Source: Terriglobia bacterium | GTDB lineage: Bacteria; Acidobacteriota; Terriglobia; UBA7540 | Assembly (NCBI GenBank): GCA_030040315.1 | Contig: JASHTY010000444.1 | Span: 1-46,022 of the forward strand | DNA: 46,022 nucleotides | Reading direction: 5' to 3' | Shown here: positions 1-8,348 of the stretch, piece after piece | Position numbering within the stretch: the first letter of the stretch is position 1 | Layout of the letters: the number at the start of each line of letters is the position of its first letter | The notes under the pieces: generated by a model | The model's input: only the letters and a program-made list of their open reading frames with translations | The model's database searches: none | What the model was told of the DNA's origin: nothing | Translations under genes and position numbers: made by a program

Positions 1-36
1 CCTAGGTCGGGAGTTCGATCCTCCCCCCCGCTACCA
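1..36 (+). tRNA. 3' end of a tRNA (isotype unknown)
   Basis: The T-arm is visible: stem GGGAG (9-13), loop TTCGATC (14-20), stem CTCCC (21-25). It is followed by a 7-base acceptor strand CCCCGCT (26-32), discriminator A (33) and an encoded CCA (34-36). Positions 4-8 fit a short class I variable loop. The anticodon lies left of the window, so the isotype cannot be read. Confidence 0.85.
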
Positions 37-488
37 ATCAGTCCGATTAGATCGTGGTTGCCCTTAGGTCCCAATTATAAAAGGCCGGCTAACCTCCAGC
101 AGCGATGTCCTGCCTGCTTTCTTGAATTCAGTTCCTTTTTTTTTCGCAGCTATAAAGATTTTGATTTTGACATCGTCTGCAACCTCCACTAACTTCCCAC
201 CACTGCATTCGGAAAAAGGATTGTCCCTGGCCGAACAGCGTCTGAAGTTTTCGGCCGCAGCCTTTTACCCGACTGCAGGTGGGCGAGGACTAATGAATCT
301 CGGCCGCGAATTTTGCGGGTAGAGATGATGAGTCTGAGTTTTCTGAAGCCCTCAGCAAAACTTATGCAAACCGCGGCGCCGTGATCGTCGCGGGCGCGAC
401 CCCCGTCTGCTCGCGTAATTTGTCACAAAAGCATCAATGCAGGATTTCGTCAAATCTTCCACTGAATGGGAGGTCGAGTCCATTTCCT
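37..488. other. Intergenic region between tRNA and porin gene
   Basis: No convincing gene is seen. A short open frame at 122-322 has no ribosome-binding site and no recognisable protein features. A TTGACA at 167-172 is followed after 17 bases by TAACTT, a weak match to a sigma-70 promoter that could serve the porin-urt operon. A T-run at about 135-144 could contribute to tRNA termination, but no clear hairpin precedes it. A longer GTG start for the porin at 381 is possible and would shorten this region. Confidence 0.4.
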
Positions 489-1613
489 ATGAATGACACT
501 CGAACCATGGATGTAAAACTTGCCGTGCGGTGCATGCCCCTTTTCATGGCAGCCCTCGTGTTGATGGCCGGAATGCCGCTGCGCGCACAATCGGACAGCA
601 CCTTTGAACCTTCGGTCACTGTAGGCGCCGGCCTGCAAACCAACTACCAACACAACGCTCCCACCGGGAGCAGTTCCACCGATGACTTCTCGCTTGACCA
701 CATCCGGCTCTATCTGAGCGGTGACGTCACCAAGAACATCAGCGTGATGTTCAACACGGATTACGAGGGCAGCGGCAATAGCCTGCAGGTTCTCGATGCG
801 GTGGGACAATTTCACTTCAACTCTCATGCCAACGTCTGGGTCGGCCGCTTCCTTCCACCCAGCGATCGCGACAACTTCACCGGCCCGTTCTACGCCAATG
901 CCTGGGCCATGTTTACCGACGGCATCCAGGACGGCTATCCCTTCGTCTACCAAGGCCGCGACAACGGTGTGGCCTACTGGGGCGATTTCAAGGCCGGGAC
1001 GGCCAAGATCAAGGCCTCCGTGGGGGCTTTTGACGGAGCGTCCGCCACCGGAGACGCCAGCATCATCTGGGCTGAACGCCTTCAGGTGGATTTCTGGGAC
1101 CCGGAGGACGGCTACTACCTGAACAGCACCTATTACGGCGACAAGAATCTGCTGGCCATTGGCTTGGCAAACCAGGTGCAATCGGGAAAAACCGCCACCA
1201 CTGCCGATTTCTTAATGGAAAAGAAAGTGCACGGCGGAGGCGCATTCACGATTGAGAGCGAATACTCCCGTTACAACAACCTGGGCGGATACAACGCCAA
1301 CTATATCCGCAGCGAGGGCGGGTACGGGCAGGTATCCTTCCTTGTCCCGCAGAAAGTCGGCGTCGGCAGGTTCGAGTTCCTGGGCAAGTATGCCGATGCC
1401 GAGTTTACCGATGGTATTGGATCCGGTTTGACCAAGAATCCCAGTTATCGGCAGCAGACCGTGGAGACCGATCTCAGCTACATCATCAAGCAGTTTGACG
1501 CGCGCATCATGGCTTTCGGCAAGGCCACGTCATTCAACGCCGTCCAGAAAGACTACTGGGAAGCCGGCGTCGGCGTGCAATTGCAAATTTCCAAACAGAT
1601 TAAGTTCCACTAG
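489..1613 (+). CDS. Outer-membrane porin (OprO/OprP-like beta-barrel), linked to urea uptake
   Basis: The product is an exported protein of about 374 residues. From ATG 489 it has a signal peptide with hydrophobic core FMAALVLMAGM and a likely cut after LRA, before QSDST. The mature part alternates polar and hydrophobic residues with many Tyr, Phe and Gly, as in barrel strands, including an RLYLSGDVTKNISVMFNTDY-like stretch typical of phosphate-selective-porin-like proteins. It ends on a short aromatic-containing strand. An upstream GTG (381) would add 36 residues before the signal peptide, so ATG 489 is preferred. The gene lies 51 bases before urtA on the same strand. By context I infer that it passes urea or short amides through the outer membrane. 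The substrate is not proven by sequence. Confidence 0.7.
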   Translation: MNDTRTMDVKLAVRCMPLFMAALVLMAGMPLRAQSDSTFEPSVTVGAGLQTNYQHNAPTGSSSTDDFSLDHIRLYLSGDVTKNISVMFNTDYEGSGNSLQVLDAVGQFHFNSHANVWVGRFLPPSDRDNFTGPFYANAWAMFTDGIQDGYPFVYQGRDNGVAYWGDFKAGTAKIKASVGAFDGASATGDASIIWAERLQVDFWDPEDGYYLNSTYYGDKNLLAIGLANQVQSGKTATTADFLMEKKVHGGGAFTIESEYSRYNNLGGYNANYIRSEGGYGQVSFLVPQKVGVGRFEFLGKYADAEFTDGIGSGLTKNPSYRQQTVETDLSYIIKQFDARIMAFGKATSFNAVQKDYWEAGVGVQLQISKQIKFH

Positions 1614-1664
1614 TCGCGAAGAATAATGGTACGCAGCAAATTTCCTAAAAATAGAGAGGGGCAA

Positions 1665-2960
1665 ATGGCACACATGAAATCCAAATCAATGTTTGTGGTA
1701 AGTTCGTTGCTTACCGCAGTGATGGCGGTGGGCGGAATGGCCAAAGCTCAGGACACCATCAAGGTGGGCGTGCTGCACTCGCTCTCAGGCACCATGGCGA
1801 TCAGCGAAACCACGCTGAAAGACACCGTTTTGATGATGATCGATGAGCAGAACAAGAAGGGCGGGTTGTTGGGCAAAAAGCTGGAGGCGGTAGTTGTCGA
1901 TCCGGCTTCCAACTGGCCGCTATTTGCCGAGAAGGCGCACGAATTGCTCGAGAAGGACAAGGTCGCCGTGGTCTTCGGTTGCTGGACCTCCGTCTCCAGA
2001 AAATCCGTGCTGCCCGTATTTGAAAAGGATGACGGCTTGCTCTTCTACCCCGTTCAATATGAGGGAGAGGAATCCTCAAGGAACGTAATCTACACGGGCG
2101 CGGCGCCGAATCAGCAGGCAATTCCCGCTGTGGATTACCTCATGAACGAAGTGGGCGTGAAGCGATGGGTGCTGGAGGGGACCGATTACGTCTACCCGCG
2201 CACGACCAATAAAATCTTGGAAGCGTACCTGTTGGCCAAGGGCGTCAAGCCATCGAATATTTCCATCAACTATACCCCCTTCGGTTTCTCGGACTGGCAG
2301 GCGCGCGTGTCGTTCATCAAGAAGTTCGGGTCGGAAGGCATGAAGACCGCCGTGGTGTCCACCATCAACGGCGATGCCAACGTGCCCTTCTACAAGGAAC
2401 TCGCCAACCAGAAAGTCTCGGCTGAAGATATTCCGGTCGTAGCGTTCTCAGTCGGGGAGGAAGAGCTCTCGGGCCTGGACGCAAGACCCCTGGTGGGGCA
2501 TCTGGCCGCGTGGAATTATTTCGAAAGCATCAACACGTCTGCCAACCGGTCCTTTATCAATGAGTGGCACACCTACATCAAGAATCCCAAGCGCACGACC
2601 AACGACCCGATGGAGGCGCACTACATTGGCTTCAATCTGTGGGTCAAGGCCGTGGAGAAGGCAGGCACGACGAATGTGGACAAGGTGATCGCGGCGCTCC
2701 CCGGGCTTGAGGTTCCCAACCTGACGGGCAGCATGGCCAAGGTGCTACCCAACCACCACATCACCAAGCCGGTATACATCGGAGAGGTTCGCGCCGACGG
2801 CCAGTTCTCAGTCGTTTGGAAAACCCAGAATGCCGTGCCGGGCGATGCCTGGTCCAAGTATCTTCCGGAGGACAAAAACATTCTCGCAGATTGGGTGACG
2901 CTGAATTGCGGTAACTACAATAAAGCGACCAAGCAGTGCTCCGGGCAAAACTATAAATGA
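1665..2960 (+). CDS. urtA: Urea ABC transporter, substrate-binding protein UrtA
   Basis: This is the periplasmic urea-binding protein that feeds the UrtBC permease. After a signal peptide (cut near AKA-QDTIKVG) the sequence runs through hallmark UrtA stretches: IKVGVLHSLSGTMAISE, the DPASNWPLFAEKA region, VFGCWTSVSRKSVLPVFE, LLFYPVQYEGEE, and the later FGFSDWQARV and DPMEAHYIGF regions. Length (about 431 residues) fits the family. ATG 1665 is chosen because GAGAGGG (1654-1660) sits just upstream. A start at 1626 has no such site. The stop codon overlaps the urtB start (ATGA at 2957-2960), so the two are co-translated. It is very distinct from branched-chain amino-acid binding proteins because of the conserved FGCWTSxSRK and YPVQYEG motifs. 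Confidence 0.95.
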   Translation: MAHMKSKSMFVVSSLLTAVMAVGGMAKAQDTIKVGVLHSLSGTMAISETTLKDTVLMMIDEQNKKGGLLGKKLEAVVVDPASNWPLFAEKAHELLEKDKVAVVFGCWTSVSRKSVLPVFEKDDGLLFYPVQYEGEESSRNVIYTGAAPNQQAIPAVDYLMNEVGVKRWVLEGTDYVYPRTTNKILEAYLLAKGVKPSNISINYTPFGFSDWQARVSFIKKFGSEGMKTAVVSTINGDANVPFYKELANQKVSAEDIPVVAFSVGEEELSGLDARPLVGHLAAWNYFESINTSANRSFINEWHTYIKNPKRTTNDPMEAHYIGFNLWVKAVEKAGTTNVDKVIAALPGLEVPNLTGSMAKVLPNHHITKPVYIGEVRADGQFSVVWKTQNAVPGDAWSKYLPEDKNILADWVTLNCGNYNKATKQCSGQNYK

Positions 2961-4621
2961 GAAAATCCCCGCCCCGCGTTAACGGCTGGATTCTCGTGGT
3001 GCTGGTGTGCCTTGGCAGTAGGGCCCCGCTGTCCGCTCAGTCGCCCAACGATGCGAATTTTCTCACGCAGCTTGGCAAACTGCGGGACGCATCGTATGGC
3101 GACAAAGAGAAAATCATTGAGGATTTAGGGGCAAGCGGGTATCCCAACGTCCGGCCGGTTCTTCGCGCGATGTTGGAGGACCGGCTGTACTTCCGAAATT
3201 CCGATCAGAAGGTTTTCCTTGTCAAGTCGGCGGCCCAAGGCGATTCGACGTCGCTCGATCTCATTGATCCCGTCACGCTGAAAAGCGCCGGCTCGGCGTC
3301 GATTGAAAACCTCACCGAAATCGGCATTAACAATCATTTGCGGCGCATCCTGGAGACGACTTTGGCGCGTTTCGGCCTCTCGAGCCCGGACGTGTCCGTC
3401 CGTCTTGATGCTGTGCTAGAAATCGAGAAATCGCTCGACGACTCGAACGTAGCGCTCTTGCGCGAGCGCATGGCCGTTGAGAAGAATTCCAAGGTCAAAA
3501 AGGAAATTGCCACCGTCCTGGCTCTTGCCGCGCTCAATGATGGATCAGACCCGAAAGCGCTCCTCAATGCAATTGCCACCCTTCGCGGCAGCCTGAACAC
3601 CGATGTCCGCAACCGCCTACAGGGATTGCTCGACCGGAATCCCGACGGCAGCTATGTGGAATCGGACGCGCAGGTGAGAGCCGCCGCGGCGGAGGCGGTA
3701 ACCACCATCAATCACTGGCGGTCTTTTTACTCGGTCATTGAGACATTCATTTTTGGGCTCAGCCAGGGGTCCGTGCTGGTTTTGATTGCGATTGGATTGG
3801 CCATCACCTTCGGCGTCATGGGGGTCATCAACATGGCGCACGGCGAGTTGATGATGCTTGGCGCTTACACCACCTACGTCGTCCAGCTCGCCATGCCGCA
3901 ACATATCGATGGTTCGATCTTCGTGGCCATACCGGCAGCGTTTGTCGTGGCGGGGCTGGCCGGGGTGCTGATTGAGAGAACGGTCATTCGTATGCTTTAT
4001 GGCCGGCCACTCGAAACCTTGCTCGCCACATTTGGCATCAGCCTTATCCTTCAACAACTCGTGCGTTCGATTTTCACCGCATTGAACCGGTCGGTGGTAA
4101 CGCCCAGTTGGATGAGCGGAACCCTGCAGGTGAACGACGCCCTGGCGATTACCTACAATCGTCTCTACACGATGATTTTCACTCTGATGGTTTTCGGGGC
4201 GCTGTTGGCCGTGCTGAAATTCACAAGGATCGGCCTGGAAATTCGCGCCGTGGCCCAAAACCGCGCCATGGCTAAGGCCATGGGCATCCGCAGCGAGTGG
4301 GTTGACGCCATGACCTTCGGCCTCGGTTCGGGAATCGCGGGCGTGGCCGGCGTGGCACTGAGCCAGTTGACCAATGTGGGGCCAAATCTAGGCCAGTCCT
4401 ACATTATCGATTCCTTTTTGGTTGTGGTTTTCGGCGGCGTCGGGAATCTTTGGGGATCTCTGGTGGGCGGCATGTCGATGGGAATCGTGGATGAAATCCT
4501 GGAGCCCTATGCCGGGGCGGTTCTGGCAAAGATCATCGTGCTGGTGGCATTGATCCTATTTATCCAAAGGCGGCCGCAAGGTATATTTCCCCCAACCGGC
4601 CGCGCCTCGGAGAACCAATGA
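2957..4621 (+). CDS. urtB: Urea ABC transporter permease UrtB with N-terminal soluble domain
   Basis: This is one of the two membrane permeases of the urea ABC transporter (LivH family). The first 27 residues look like a signal sequence. Residues about 28-250 form a soluble, Leu/Ala-rich helical region with HEAT-like character, common in bacterial UrtB. The permease part follows from about residue 258, starting IETFIFGLSQGSVLVLIAIG and containing FGVMGVINMAHGELMMLGAY, the classical LivH/UrtB signature. A conserved cytoplasmic loop with EIRAVAQNRAMAKAMGI lies near residue 425. The total of 554 residues is usual for UrtB carrying this extension. It overlaps urtA by 4 bases and urtC by 4 bases (ATGA at 4618-4621). 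Confidence 0.93.
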   Translation: MRKSPPRVNGWILVVLVCLGSRAPLSAQSPNDANFLTQLGKLRDASYGDKEKIIEDLGASGYPNVRPVLRAMLEDRLYFRNSDQKVFLVKSAAQGDSTSLDLIDPVTLKSAGSASIENLTEIGINNHLRRILETTLARFGLSSPDVSVRLDAVLEIEKSLDDSNVALLRERMAVEKNSKVKKEIATVLALAALNDGSDPKALLNAIATLRGSLNTDVRNRLQGLLDRNPDGSYVESDAQVRAAAAEAVTTINHWRSFYSVIETFIFGLSQGSVLVLIAIGLAITFGVMGVINMAHGELMMLGAYTTYVVQLAMPQHIDGSIFVAIPAAFVVAGLAGVLIERTVIRMLYGRPLETLLATFGISLILQQLVRSIFTALNRSVVTPSWMSGTLQVNDALAITYNRLYTMIFTLMVFGALLAVLKFTRIGLEIRAVAQNRAMAKAMGIRSEWVDAMTFGLGSGIAGVAGVALSQLTNVGPNLGQSYIIDSFLVVVFGGVGNLWGSLVGGMSMGIVDEILEPYAGAVLAKIIVLVALILFIQRRPQGIFPPTGRASENQ

Positions 4622-5763
4622 CCACCACCAAGACTAAGCGCCGGTACACCTTGTGGATCAGCGCGCGGAGAGACCCCGGGAGCCGATGGTTCCTGGGCGG
4701 CCTTGGCCTGGTCAGCGTCGGCGTGCCCATCCTCAATTTGATGGTACCGGCTTCGTCGCCGCTTCACCTCACTTCCTACGGTCTGACTCTGATCGGCAAG
4801 TACCTGTGTTATGCCCTGCTGGCGCTCGCCGTGGACCTGATCTGGGGATATTGCGGGATTTTGAGCCTTGGGCACGCGGCGTTTTTCGCTCTGGGCGGCT
4901 ACGCCATGGGCATGTATCTGATGCGGGAGATTGGCCCAAGGGGGGTTTACGGCAATCCCATCCTCCCTGACTTTATGGTATTTCTTAACTGGAAAAAACT
5001 GCCCTGGTTTTGGTACGGCTTCAACCATTTTGGGTTCGCCCTCATTATGATGTTCCTCGCGCCCGGCTTGCTGGGCCTGGCCTTCGGATGGTTCGCCTTC
5101 CGTTCACGCGTCACCGGCGTATATTTCTCGATTATCACGCAGGCACTCACCTGGGCCCTGATGCTCGCGTTCTTCCGCAACGACACGGGGTTTGGAGGCA
5201 ACAACGGATTCACCGATTTCAAGGACATCCTTGGTTTCAACCTGCTCTCCGATTGCGTGCACGTTGTCTTGCTGGTAATCACTGCGGTCATGCTGGGGGT
5301 GAGTTACCTCGCCTGCCGGAAAATCGTCGCGTCGCGGGCGGGGCGAGTGATCCGGGCCATCCGCGACTCGGAAACCCGCACCCGTTTTCTCGGTTATCGC
5401 GTGGAATCGTTCAAGCTTTGGGTGTTCGTGTTTTCAACCGTGCTTGCCGGCATTGCCGGAGCGCTCTATGTCCCGCAAATCGGCATCATTAACCCCAGTG
5501 AGTTCTCGCCTCTCAATTCAATCGAAGTTGTTATCTGGGTGGCAGTCGGCGGGCGAGGAACACTCTACGGGGCCGTGGCGGGAGCGATTCTGGTGAACTA
5601 CGCCAAGACGATTTTTACTACCAGCTTTCCTAACGCCTGGTACTACGCTCTCGGTACGCTGTTCGTGCTGGTGACGATGTTTCTGCCTCGGGGGATTATC
5701 GGCCTCATTCCTAACAGGGCAAGGCTTCGGGGAGATTCGAACGAGCAGAGTGCAAGCGAATAG
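4618..5763 (+). CDS. urtC: Urea ABC transporter permease UrtC
   Basis: This is the second permease (LivM family), 381 residues. Multiple hydrophobic helices are seen. DLIWGYCGILSLGHAAFFALG near residues 75-95 is the LivM/UrtC signature. An insertion near residues 105-135 (GNPILPDFMVFLNWKKLPW) is typical of UrtC rather than LivM. The cytoplasmic coupling region RAIRDSETRTRFLGY lies near residue 245. It starts inside the urtB stop and ends at TAG 5761-5763, directly before the urtD ATG. With UrtB it forms the channel energised by UrtD and UrtE. Confidence 0.93.
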   Translation: MTTTKTKRRYTLWISARRDPGSRWFLGGLGLVSVGVPILNLMVPASSPLHLTSYGLTLIGKYLCYALLALAVDLIWGYCGILSLGHAAFFALGGYAMGMYLMREIGPRGVYGNPILPDFMVFLNWKKLPWFWYGFNHFGFALIMMFLAPGLLGLAFGWFAFRSRVTGVYFSIITQALTWALMLAFFRNDTGFGGNNGFTDFKDILGFNLLSDCVHVVLLVITAVMLGVSYLACRKIVASRAGRVIRAIRDSETRTRFLGYRVESFKLWVFVFSTVLAGIAGALYVPQIGIINPSEFSPLNSIEVVIWVAVGGRGTLYGAVAGAILVNYAKTIFTTSFPNAWYYALGTLFVLVTMFLPRGIIGLIPNRARLRGDSNEQSASE

Positions 5764-5764
5764 T

Positions 5765-6511
5765 ATGGGCGATGCCGGCCACATCCTCGACATTCATCAG
5801 TTGACCGTCAGCTTCGACGGCTTCAAAGCACTCAACAACCTCACGCTGTCCATTCAGCCCGGGGAGCTTCGCTGTGTCATCGGTCCGAACGGCGCGGGCA
5901 AAACGACCATGATGGACGTGATTACGGGCAAGACCCGCCCAGAATCAGGTACGGTGACGTTTGGATCAAGAGTGAACCTTCTTGAGCTCTCCGAACCTGA
6001 AATCGCACAGGGTGGAATTGGCAGGAAATTCCAAAAGCCCACGGTATTCGAGCAACTAACGGTGCGCGAGAATCTTGAACTGGCATTGGCAGGCCGCAAG
6101 TCTTTCTTGAAAAGCCTGCTCGCGCGTATGACGGCTGCGCAGGAAGATAAACTTTACGATGTCCTTGAGACCATCGGCCTCATGGAGCAACATAATGATT
6201 TGGGAAGTACTCTTTCGCACGGTCAGAAGCAATGGCTCGAGATCGGCATGCTGCTCATGCAGGAGCCCAAATTACTTCTGGTTGACGAACCGGTGGCCGG
6301 CATGACTCCGCAGGAGAGCGAGCGCACGGCGGAACTTCTCCAGTCCCTTGCAGGTGAGCACTCCGTCATGGTGGTCGAGCACGACATGGACTTCATTCGT
6401 TCCATCGCCAAGCGCGTCACGGTGCTGCATGAAGGATGCGTGCTCGCCGAAGGTGACATGGATCAGGTGCAGAACGATCCGCGCGTCATCGAGGTCTATC
6501 TCGGGGTGTAA
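5765..6511 (+). CDS. urtD: Urea ABC transporter ATP-binding protein UrtD
   Basis: This is the LivG-type ATPase of the urea transporter, about 248 residues. It shows Walker A GPNGAGKTT, the Q-loop region with GRKFQKPTVFE, the signature LSHGQKQWLEIGM (the LSHGQ form usual for UrtD), Walker B LLLVDEPVAGM and switch His in VVEHDMDF. Most LivG proteins bind branched-chain amino acids, but synteny here makes urea the substrate. ATG 5765 lies one base after the urtC stop. A GTG at 5750, inside urtC, is an alternative start that would add five residues. Confidence 0.93.
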   Translation: MGDAGHILDIHQLTVSFDGFKALNNLTLSIQPGELRCVIGPNGAGKTTMMDVITGKTRPESGTVTFGSRVNLLELSEPEIAQGGIGRKFQKPTVFEQLTVRENLELALAGRKSFLKSLLARMTAAQEDKLYDVLETIGLMEQHNDLGSTLSHGQKQWLEIGMLLMQEPKLLLVDEPVAGMTPQESERTAELLQSLAGEHSVMVVEHDMDFIRSIAKRVTVLHEGCVLAEGDMDQVQNDPRVIEVYLGV

Positions 6512-6513
6512 GG

Positions 6514-7209
6514 GTGCTGACGGTTAAAGGCTTGAACCAGTTTTACGGTGGCAGCCACACGCTGTGGGATGTCGACCTTTCCGTGCCGCTCGGCGCGCTG
6601 GTCTGCGTGATGGGCCGCAACGGTATGGGCAAGACAACTCTGCTGAAGTGCATCATGGGGCTCCTTCCGGCAAGCTCGGGCAGCGTTCAATTCAACGGGG
6701 TCGAACTGCTCGACCGTCCCGCCCACGACCGGGCGAGAATCGGCATCGGCTTCGTTCCGCAGGGCCGCGACATTTTTCCGCACCTGACGGTGGAGGAAAA
6801 CCTGAAGATTGGCCTGCGTGTTGGCAAAAACAGCGCCCGCTCAATCCCCCCGCGTGTGTTCGACTTGTTTCCTGCCCTCCAGAAGATGCTGAAGCGCCTG
6901 GGAGGCGATCTTTCCGGTGGACAACAGCAGCAGCTCGCCATCGGCCGGGCCCTGGTTCTCCAGCCGAAACTCTTGATTCTGGATGAGCCCACCGAGGGCA
7001 TACAGCCCAACATCGTCCACGAAATCGGCGATATTGTCTTAAGGCTGAATCGGGAAGAAGGCTTGGGAGTCCTTCTGGTCGAACAGAAACTTCCCTTCGC
7101 TCGCCGCGTGGCGAGCGAGTTCTGCATACTCGCCCGGGGAAGAAGGGTCGCGGCGGGAGCAATCGGCGAACTTACCGACGAGGTGGTGCGCGCCCATTTA
7201 AGCGTCTGA
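6514..7209 (+). CDS. urtE: Urea ABC transporter ATP-binding protein UrtE
   Basis: This is the LivF-type ATPase, 231 residues, paired with UrtD. It shows Walker A GRNGMGKTT, signature LSGGQQQQLAIGRAL, and Walker B LLILDEPTEGIQPNIV. The start LTVKGLNQFYGGSHTLWDV closely matches the family opening. It starts with GTG at 6514, two bases after the urtD stop, with GGGGTGTAAGG just upstream. It closes the transport half of the cluster; a 136-base gap separates it from ureA. Confidence 0.93.
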   Translation: MLTVKGLNQFYGGSHTLWDVDLSVPLGALVCVMGRNGMGKTTLLKCIMGLLPASSGSVQFNGVELLDRPAHDRARIGIGFVPQGRDIFPHLTVEENLKIGLRVGKNSARSIPPRVFDLFPALQKMLKRLGGDLSGGQQQQLAIGRALVLQPKLLILDEPTEGIQPNIVHEIGDIVLRLNREEGLGVLLVEQKLPFARRVASEFCILARGRRVAAGAIGELTDEVVRAHLSV

Positions 7210-7255
7210 TTTCAAGTACCTGATTTCGAGAATCTGTCGTGGCTGGTTTTCATAA

Positions 7256-7261
7256 TATAAT
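7256..7261 (+). promoter_or_regulatory. Candidate -10 element for ureA
   Basis: A perfect TATAAT lies 85 bases before the ureA ATG in the only sizeable gap between urt and ure genes. Around 7233-7239 only a poor -35 (TCTGTC or CTGTCG) is seen. This suggests, but does not prove, that the urease genes can be transcribed separately from the transporter. Confidence 0.3.
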
Positions 7262-7345
7262 GTGCCGGGCTTGAGGCACTCGGCCTGACGCGAGCCGCGA
7301 TTCGCGTTCCGATTCGCCCATCGAGTCGCGCATGCGGGTTAACCC

Positions 7346-7648
7346 ATGCATCTCACTCCGCGGGAAATCGACAAGCTGATGATCTTCACCGCCGCCGAGG
7401 TGGCCCGGCGACGCCGGGCCAGAGGCCTTAAGCTGAACCATCCGGAAGCCGTTGCGCTGATCACCGCTGAACTGCTCGAAGGCATACGCGATGGGAGGTC
7501 GGTTTCAGAACTGATGGATTACGGATCCACCATCCTGGCCCGCGACGACGTGATGGAAGGGGTTCCGGAGATGCTGGGTGAAGTTCAGGTGGAAGGGACT
7601 TTTCCCGACGGCAGCAAACTGGTCACGGTTCACAATCCGATTCGTTGA
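7346..7648 (+). CDS. ureA: Urease gamma subunit UreA
   Basis: This is the small structural subunit of nickel urease, 100 residues, the usual length. It opens [20 protein letters not shown] and contains [10 protein letters not shown] and [18 protein letters not shown], all conserved across UreA proteins. It ends TVHNPIR. It pairs with UreB and UreC to form the (abc)3 holoenzyme in the cytoplasm. It is the only urease gene here separated from its neighbour by a long gap; that gap contains a palindromic element. Confidence 0.97.
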   Translation: MHLTPREIDKLMIFTAAEVARRRRARGLKLNHPEAVALITAELLEGIRDGRSVSELMDYGSTILARDDVMEGVPEMLGEVQVEGTFPDGSKLVTVHNPIR

Positions 7649-7678
7649 GCCGTTGGGAGTGCCCCGGCTTTCCGCGGG

Positions 7679-7690
7679 GAGCTAAAGCTC
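7679..7690. repeat. Short palindrome GAGCTAAAGCTC
   Basis: A 12-base palindrome lies in a GC-rich stretch (CCGCGGGGAGCTAAAGCTCGGCCGCTCC) directly before the larger element at 7731-7900. It looks like a short intergenic repeat type. No copy elsewhere in the window was found by eye. Confidence 0.4.
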
Positions 7691-7730
7691 GGCCGCTCCT
7701 ATGTGCGGTTTTCTGGCTTCAGGCGCGCGC

Positions 7731-7900
7731 TGAAGAGACCCCTCACCCGTCTAGCCCCGGCTGATGGGAACGCCGGATGCGAGCCACCCTCTCCCCACGG
7801 AGAGGGAAAACATATTTTGGCGCGCTTACGCGCAAAATGCTTTTCCCTCTCCGTGGGGAGAGGGTGGCCGACGGAGGAGGTCGGGTGAGGGGTCTCTTCA
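7731..7900. repeat. 170-base palindromic element, copy A (between ureA and ureB)
   Basis: The ends form a perfect 19-base inverted repeat (7731-7749 with 7882-7900). Inside lies a second, perfect 28-base inverted repeat (7783-7810 with 7841-7868) around a short AT-rich loop. The whole unit could fold into one long hairpin. A diverged copy in the same orientation lies at about 42205-42377. There is no transposase, so it fits a non-autonomous MITE-like or extended REP element. Being between ureA and ureB it is expected to be transcribed and could affect the ureA:ureBC ratio or RNA stability. Confidence 0.85.
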
Positions 7901-7976
7901 AGGCCACTTTTAGGGCCAAGCATTCCTGGCCTTCCGGCTTTCCCGGGTGATAGTTACTGCTACGGACACGGTTCCA

Positions 7977-8348
7977 ATGATTCCGGGAGAATACAAACTC
8001 CGCGACCAAGACGTTATCGCCAATTCTGGTCGAGCTACGATCTCGATCAGCGTCGCCAACACCGGTGACCGCCCCATTCAAGTGGGCTCGCACTTCCATT
8101 TTTTTGAGGTCAACCGTGCGCTGCGCTTTGATCGGCGCACCGCCTTCGGAATGAGGCTCAACATTCCCGCCGGAACCGCAGCGCGATTCGAGCCCGGCGA
8201 CGAAAAAATTGTGAGCCTGGTGGCCATCGGCGGCGCCGGCGCCGTGTATGGTTTGAACGGATTGACGAACGGCGAGGCAGGCGAATCGGCGCGCAATTCG
8301 GCAGTGCGTGAGGCCCGCCGCGCAGGATTTCAGGACAGCACCCCGTGA
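7977..8348 (+). CDS. ureB: Urease beta subunit UreB
   Basis: This is the second structural subunit of urease, 123 residues from ATG 7977. That start gives the family's usual opening MIPGEYKL. The diagnostic core is [21 protein letters not shown], followed by [19 protein letters not shown] and RFEPGDEK. It ends with a slightly longer tail after [10 protein letters not shown] than many UreB proteins. A GTG at 7947 would add ten residues with no family match. No strong ribosome-binding site is seen before either start. It overlaps ureC by 4 bases (GTGA at 8345-8348). Confidence 0.95.
   Translation: MIPGEYKLRDQDVIANSGRATISISVANTGDRPIQVGSHFHFFEVNRALRFDRRTAFGMRLNIPAGTAARFEPGDEKIVSLVAIGGAGAVYGLNGLTNGEAGESARNSAVREARRAGFQDSTP

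Noticed and set aside
1-36. tRNA as an integration site for a genomic island
   Set aside because: No integrase, no matching attachment repeat and the next genes are housekeeping-type urea genes.
122-322. 66-residue open frame after the tRNA
   Set aside because: No ribosome-binding site, no family features and odd composition; treated as intergenic.
450-1181. Long minus-strand frame opposite the porin gene
   Set aside because: It is the complement of a clear porin with signal peptide; its protein has no domain features.
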